Positions 60,509-64,000 of a stretch of DNA of 64,000 nt are shown piece after piece; within the stretch, counting starts at the first letter, position 1; the number at the start of each line of letters is the position of its first letter. This DNA is from Thermoguttaceae bacterium. GTDB taxonomy: Bacteria > Planctomycetota > Planctomycetia > Pirellulales > Thermoguttaceae. The stretch is taken from contig JAFRXD010000029.1 in assembly GCA_017441605.1 (NCBI GenBank), positions 31,090 through 95,089 on the forward strand, given 5' to 3'. The position numbers were made by a program, and so were the translations under genes. The notes under the pieces are model-generated. The model made no database searches, had not been told where the DNA came from, and saw only the letters and a list, made by a program, of their open reading frames with translations.

Positions 60509-61261
60509 CTAGCGCCACCCCTCGCCGCGCATTGTCCCGACTTGTTTGTTCGATTCTTTGAGGAAAAGCGCGAGCAACGCGACCGTCAACGAAACGAAGA
60601 CCAGAATTCCCCAACCCGCGAGCCATAGCTTCCAACGAGTTAGAATTCCGTTGTAGTTGTCGTAGAAATTGTCGCTCAGGTCCAGATCGCGGACGTATTG
60701 GAAGTACTGGTACGCGCCAAAATAACTAAATCCCTTGTCGATCATCTCGTCCGTTACGAGATACGCCCTGTCTTGGTCGTCCCACGTCCAATAGAACCCG
60801 TTGTCCATAGGCGTCGTTTGAGTCGAGTCTCTCTTGATCGAGCGGCCGTCTTCAAGCGTGTACCACGTGTTCCGCGAGTACACCGAAAGCGGTTGAGGTT
60901 TGCGATAGTTGCGGCATATAATGAAAACCCCGATTACGAAAATGATTCCCGCGACGATGAAAAGTCCAAGGCGCGTGGGCGAAATCGAGCGCGTTTTTTT
61001 TGGAGCGCTCGACTCGACCCTCGCGGCCGCTTTTGGGGGCTCGTTTGCGGGAGCGGTCTCGACGCTCGCGTCCGCCGGGTTCGTGACGACCTCCGCGATT
61101 GGCGATTCGGCTCCCTCGTCGTTCCATTCGGGCAGTCGCTTCATTTTTAGCAGCGTGGGAATTTGGATTTTTTCACCGCATTCGCAATCGATTTGTTGCC
61201 CCGCTTGACGCGGTTCGACGGGGTAGGAACGTCCGCAATGATGGGTCAAACAATATTTCAT
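60509..61261 (-). CDS. Membrane protein with N-terminal zinc-ribbon-like motif
   Basis: A 250-residue protein. The first 35 residues form a small zinc-ribbon-like element: Cys4, His and Cys residues in YCLTHHCGRSY and a CEC pair in QIDCECGEKIQIP. This start is common in planctomycete membrane proteins. A linker follows, then a membrane helix GLFIVAGIIFVIGVFIIC (about 98-115), an exported or lumenal domain rich in Tyr, Asp and Trp (FYWTWDDQDRAYLV), and a second helix WLAGWGILVFVSLTVALLALF near the end. The function is unknown. Its promoter lies about 210 bp upstream and its leader is unusually AT-rich. Confidence 0.72.
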   Translation of the reverse strand: MKYCLTHHCGRSYPVEPRQAGQQIDCECGEKIQIPTLLKMKRLPEWNDEGAESPIAEVVTNPADASVETAPANEPPKAAARVESSAPKKTRSISPTRLGLFIVAGIIFVIGVFIICRNYRKPQPLSVYSRNTWYTLEDGRSIKRDSTQTTPMDNGFYWTWDDQDRAYLVTDEMIDKGFSYFGAYQYFQYVRDLDLSDNFYDNYNGILTRWKLWLAGWGILVFVSLTVALLALFLKESNKQVGTMRGEGWR

Positions 61262-62154
61262 AACAATCTCGGGAAAACTGGGGATCGTTTGGCGAGCAAG
61301 CGCGCTTACTTGGACGAGGGAAACGCTTTACTTTTTAAAAATTTTTCTCAAATACAAAATTTTTTCGAGAAAAATACGAGCGCCGCGAAATTTTTCCGCG
61401 TCTCTCGCGTACTAAACGTATCTAACGCGCTTGCGGGGACGCGGTCCGGGCGCGGAAATCGCGACCCTCGTAAGATTATACTCTAATCTTGCGGGTTCGC
61501 CAAAGCCCCCCCGCGTTTTTTTCGAGCGCTCGTTTCCTCGCGGATCCCGCTCGATTGGGAGATTCGGGGACCGGAGCTTTTTTGTGTCTCCCGATTCCGC
61601 GGCCTCCTTGGCGCGCGCGACCGACCTATTGACGCTCGACCCCTCGCGCGCAATACCCCCGTTGCGGCTTTGAAAAAATCGTTACAAAAAAACCGTCGTT
61701 ACAATCGTTGTTTTCGTTTTAAATATAAAATATTTTGCCGTTTTTAGATTTTATTGCGACAAGGAGCGCAAGAAAGTCGGATTTCGTGGGTACTATAGAA
61801 GTCGACCGGTTTTGTCGCGCGGCTTCGGTCGGCGGCGCGAGCGCAAAATCAAATGCGAGTTTCTCGTTTCCGCGCGGGTCGTTGGCGGTTGATCGCAACG
61901 ACCGCGCGCGTTGTAGCGAGAATTGCGGTCGCAACGTCGGCAACGGTCGGGGCGATTGGTTTGATTCTTAGCGATCAAATCGTTTCGTTAAGGTTTGGAA
62001 TCGCCCGAGGCGCGGTTTTTTTCGATAATCGCCGTCAAAAATCGTCGATTGTTATTCATCGGAGACGCGAGCCTAGCGGTTCGTCCCCGTCGCGCCGCTG
62101 AAACAAGCGCTCGGCATAGGCGCCGGTCAGAATTACATCATTAGGAGTTTCGCT
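61262..62154. other. Divergent intergenic stretch of 893 bp upstream of the sigma factor gene
   Basis: No gene found. It holds the promoter of the minus-strand gene (61475-61503), AT-rich tracts at about 61331-61375 and 61675-61745, and a possible plus-strand promoter (TTGTTT near 61709 and TATTTT 17 bp on). The last 390 bp before rpoD would be a long leader; I see no known riboswitch or clear terminator in it. Confidence 0.45.
61475..61503 (-). promoter_or_regulatory. Promoter of the zinc-ribbon membrane protein gene
   Basis: On the minus strand, TTGGCG (61503-61498), a 17-bp spacer, perfect TATAAT (61480-61475). The -10 lies inside an inverted repeat (AAGATTA / TAATCTT), which may be an operator. 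Confidence 0.7.
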
Positions 62155-63726
62155 TTGTACGAAGAAGCCTACTACGAAAACGAAGGTTCGATGATCGTCG
62201 ACGAAGAGGATTCGATCTACGGCTTGATGGACGTGGAGAACGACGATCCCGACTCGCGCGAAATGTTGCTCGAGGAACCTACGGAAGACTCCGACGAATC
62301 CGAACGCGTCCCCGCGGAGGGCGAGGTTCTTGGGTTGCCCGCCGACGACGCCGCCGGTCCCGCCGACGATCCCGTGCGAATGTACCTCACGCAGATGGGC
62401 GAAATACCCCTTTTGAAGCGCGAGGACGAGATAAAGCTCGCTAAGAAAATCGAACTGACTCGCCTGAAGTTTCGCGCGAAGTTGCTCGAGTGCGACTACG
62501 TCATGCAACACGCCGTTCGCGCGTTGCGTCGCGTTTACGACAACGACCTCCCCTTTGATCGCACGATCCAGGTCAACGACTCCGACAACATGGAGAAGAA
62601 GCAGATCAACGGGCGGCTCCCCGTGAATTTGCGCTCTCTTAGCCGCATTTTGGAGCGCAACGCCGAGGATTATCGGGTCGCGACCAGTCGTTCCGCCTCT
62701 CCCGAAGCCCGCGCCAAGGCTTGGAAAGACCTTGGTCGCCGCCGCCGTCGCGCGGTGCGAATGGTCGAGGAGCTTGGCCTAAGAACCCAGCGCATCGAGT
62801 GCATGATCGAAACTCTGGCGAACTACAGTCGTCGCGTCGACGAGCTGCGCGATTGGATCGAGGAAAACAAACGAAGCGGAGCCCCAGCTTATTCGCGTCG
62901 ACCCGCTCAGATGGAGTACCGCAATATCCTGCAAATGACTCAGGAGACTCCCACGAGTTTGCGGAACCGAGTCGCCGAGATTAAGAAAATCTACGCGGAG
63001 TACCAAGAGGCGAAGCGCGGCCTTTCCGAGGGAAATTTGCGTCTGGTCGTTTCGATCGCGAAGAAATATCGCAATCGCGGTCTGAGCTTTTTGGACTTGA
63101 TTCAAGAGGGCAACGCCGGTTTGATGCGCGCGGTCGACAAGTTCGAGTACCGCCGCGGTTTCAAGTTCTGCACCTACGCGACTTGGTGGATTCGTCAGGC
63201 GATCACTCGAGCCGTCGCCGACCAGAGCCGAACGATTCGCATTCCGGTTCATATGGTCGAGACGATGTCGAAGATGCGCAATATTACGCGCCAACTCACC
63301 CAAGAGATGGGGCGCGAGCCTTCCCTCGAAGAGACCGCGAAAGCCGCGGGAGCTCCGATTGACGAAACCCGTCGCATTTTGCAGATGAATCGTTTCCCGA
63401 TTAGTTTGGATCGTCCCGTGGGAAATAGCGAGGATAGCCATTTCGGCGAACTCTTGCCCGACGAGACCGCCGAAAATCCCGCCGTCGGCGTCACTCAGGA
63501 AATGCTTCGCAAACGAATTCTAAAGGTTTTGAAAACGCTGAGTTATCGCGAGCGCGAAATTATCAAATTGCGCTACGGGCTCGGCGACGGCTATATGTAC
63601 ACCCTTGAAGAAGTCGGGCACATTTTCAAAGTGACGAGGGAGCGCATTAGGCAGATCGAAGCCAAAGCGGTTCGCAAACTGCAACAACCGAGTCGCACGA
63701 AAGAATTGATCGGTTTTATGGACTGA
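62155..63726 (+). CDS. rpoD: Primary RNA polymerase sigma factor (RpoD/SigA)
   Basis: A 523-residue group 1 sigma-70 factor that directs RNA polymerase to -10/-35 promoters. An acidic N-terminus (about 1-70) precedes region 1.2 ([20 protein letters not shown]). A non-conserved insert of helices lies at about 95-270. Regions 2.1-2.4 follow ([40 protein letters not shown]), then region 3 ([12 protein letters not shown]) and region 4 ([18 protein letters not shown], then [18 protein letters not shown], the -35-binding helix). The start is a TTG at 62155 with AGGAG 8-9 nt upstream; no nearby ATG fits better, though an in-frame ATG at codon 13 exists. The rare start codon may limit its synthesis. 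It ends at a strong terminator. Confidence 0.95.
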   Translation: MYEEAYYENEGSMIVDEEDSIYGLMDVENDDPDSREMLLEEPTEDSDESERVPAEGEVLGLPADDAAGPADDPVRMYLTQMGEIPLLKREDEIKLAKKIELTRLKFRAKLLECDYVMQHAVRALRRVYDNDLPFDRTIQVNDSDNMEKKQINGRLPVNLRSLSRILERNAEDYRVATSRSASPEARAKAWKDLGRRRRRAVRMVEELGLRTQRIECMIETLANYSRRVDELRDWIEENKRSGAPAYSRRPAQMEYRNILQMTQETPTSLRNRVAEIKKIYAEYQEAKRGLSEGNLRLVVSIAKKYRNRGLSFLDLIQEGNAGLMRAVDKFEYRRGFKFCTYATWWIRQAITRAVADQSRTIRIPVHMVETMSKMRNITRQLTQEMGREPSLEETAKAAGAPIDETRRILQMNRFPISLDRPVGNSEDSHFGELLPDETAENPAVGVTQEMLRKRILKVLKTLSYREREIIKLRYGLGDGYMYTLEEVGHIFKVTRERIRQIEAKAVRKLQQPSRTKELIGFMD

Positions 63727-63762
63727 TTTCGCTCGTTCGGTAAATAGAGTCTTGTTCCGGAA

Positions 63763-63792
63763 AAGCGCGAATCGAAAGATTCGCGCTTTTTT
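63763..63792 (+). terminator. Terminator of rpoD
   Basis: An 11-bp stem AAGCGCGAATC / GATTCGCGCTT with a GAAA tetraloop, followed by TTTT. Confidence 0.9.
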
Positions 63793-63831
63793 GTCGCGAA
63801 AGAATATTTTTGAAAAATTTGGTTTCGCCGC

Positions 63832-63859
63832 TTGACGAAACGCAAAGCCGGGGTAGAAT
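63832..63859 (+). promoter_or_regulatory. Strong promoter reading out of the right edge
   Basis: TTGACG (63832-63837), a 16-bp spacer, TAGAAT (63854-63859). A small hairpin CCTCAA / TTGAGG follows at 63860-63878. Confidence 0.68.
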
Positions 63860-63921
63860 CCTCAAACCGTCGTTGAGGAAGTTCCTCGCGAGCCTCCCGC
63901 GGCGAGATATTTAACATCCAG

Positions 63922-64000
63922 GTGAAAACGCAAGAGTGGCGTAGTATCACACACTACAAAGAAATAGTTTTGTCGACGTCGACGAGCGAAAGCGAGTCGG
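63922..64000 (+). CDS. Possible start of a gene cut by the window edge
   Basis: An open frame from a GTG at 63922 runs to the end (about 26 residues, beginning VKTQEWRSITHYKEIV). It lies about 65 bp below a strong promoter, but only a poor AGG precedes the start codon and the family is unknown. It could also be part of an RNA leader. Confidence 0.2.
   Translation, partial: MKTQEWRSITHYKEIVLSTSTSESES

Overview
The window looks like chromosomal DNA of a planctomycete (Planctomycetota, possibly a Pirellulales-type lineage). The evidence is two prepilin-like DUF1559 genes with H-X9-DG motifs, a giant secreted protein with the planctomycete N-terminal export motif VESLEDRQLLS, the small basic protein family I know from the Planctomycetes-Verrucomicrobia-Chlamydiae group, a BBP2-type porin and several large exported proteins of unknown role. 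No rRNA, tRNA, insertion sequence, prophage or CRISPR array was seen. Coding density is high, most genes end in clear hairpin terminators, and many start behind sigma-70-like promoters (TTGAC-like, 16-17 bp, TATAAT-like).

Layout. 1-5.2 kb: the tail of an unknown gene, a DUF1559 protein, a glycerol-1-phosphate dehydrogenase-like enzyme and a TPR lipoprotein. 5.4-12 kb: thpR and proB, then divergently hisA with a dedicated ketoacyl synthase and acyl carrier protein, then leuA. 12-15.7 kb: one polypeptide joining a fatty-acyl-AMP ligase, an acyl carrier domain and a PLP-dependent alpha-oxoamine synthase, the most striking gene here. It would activate a fatty acid, tether it and condense it with an amino acid, as in the first step of sphingoid-base synthesis. 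15.8-19.7 kb: a PduT-like microcompartment shell protein with an RmlD-like reductase and an acetyltransferase, then pgi. 19.8-23.2 kb: an NhaC-type antiporter and a porin.

23.4-32.7 kb: a 3081-residue secreted metzincin with pre-peptidase, fibronectin-III-like and leucine-rich repeats. 33.6-41.2 kb: a membrane-anchored DUF1559-like protein and a two-gene operon for polysaccharide breakdown (a GH2 enzyme with a large insertion, plus a TIM-barrel-like partner). 41.5-47.7 kb: a TPR lipoprotein with rimI, then yajC and a fused secDF for protein export. 48-54.6 kb: a DUF1559/lipoprotein pair, a secreted glycosidase-like protein and a beta-helix protein. 54.8-61.3 kb: a family 2 glycosyltransferase, two small genes, a formylglycine-generating-enzyme-like protein, an exported HEAT-like protein with a receiver-like domain, and a zinc-ribbon membrane protein. 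61.3-64 kb: the housekeeping sigma factor gene (TTG start), then a strong promoter reading out of the window.

How the genes fit together: housekeeping amino-acid, sugar, sigma-factor and protein-export genes are mixed with a large set of exported proteins for polysaccharide or protein degradation. This suits a heterotrophic planctomycete living on complex glycans. The lipid-related genes at 1.8-3.2 kb and 8.6-15.7 kb suggest unusual membrane lipids. All function calls come from reading motifs by eye; no database search was run.
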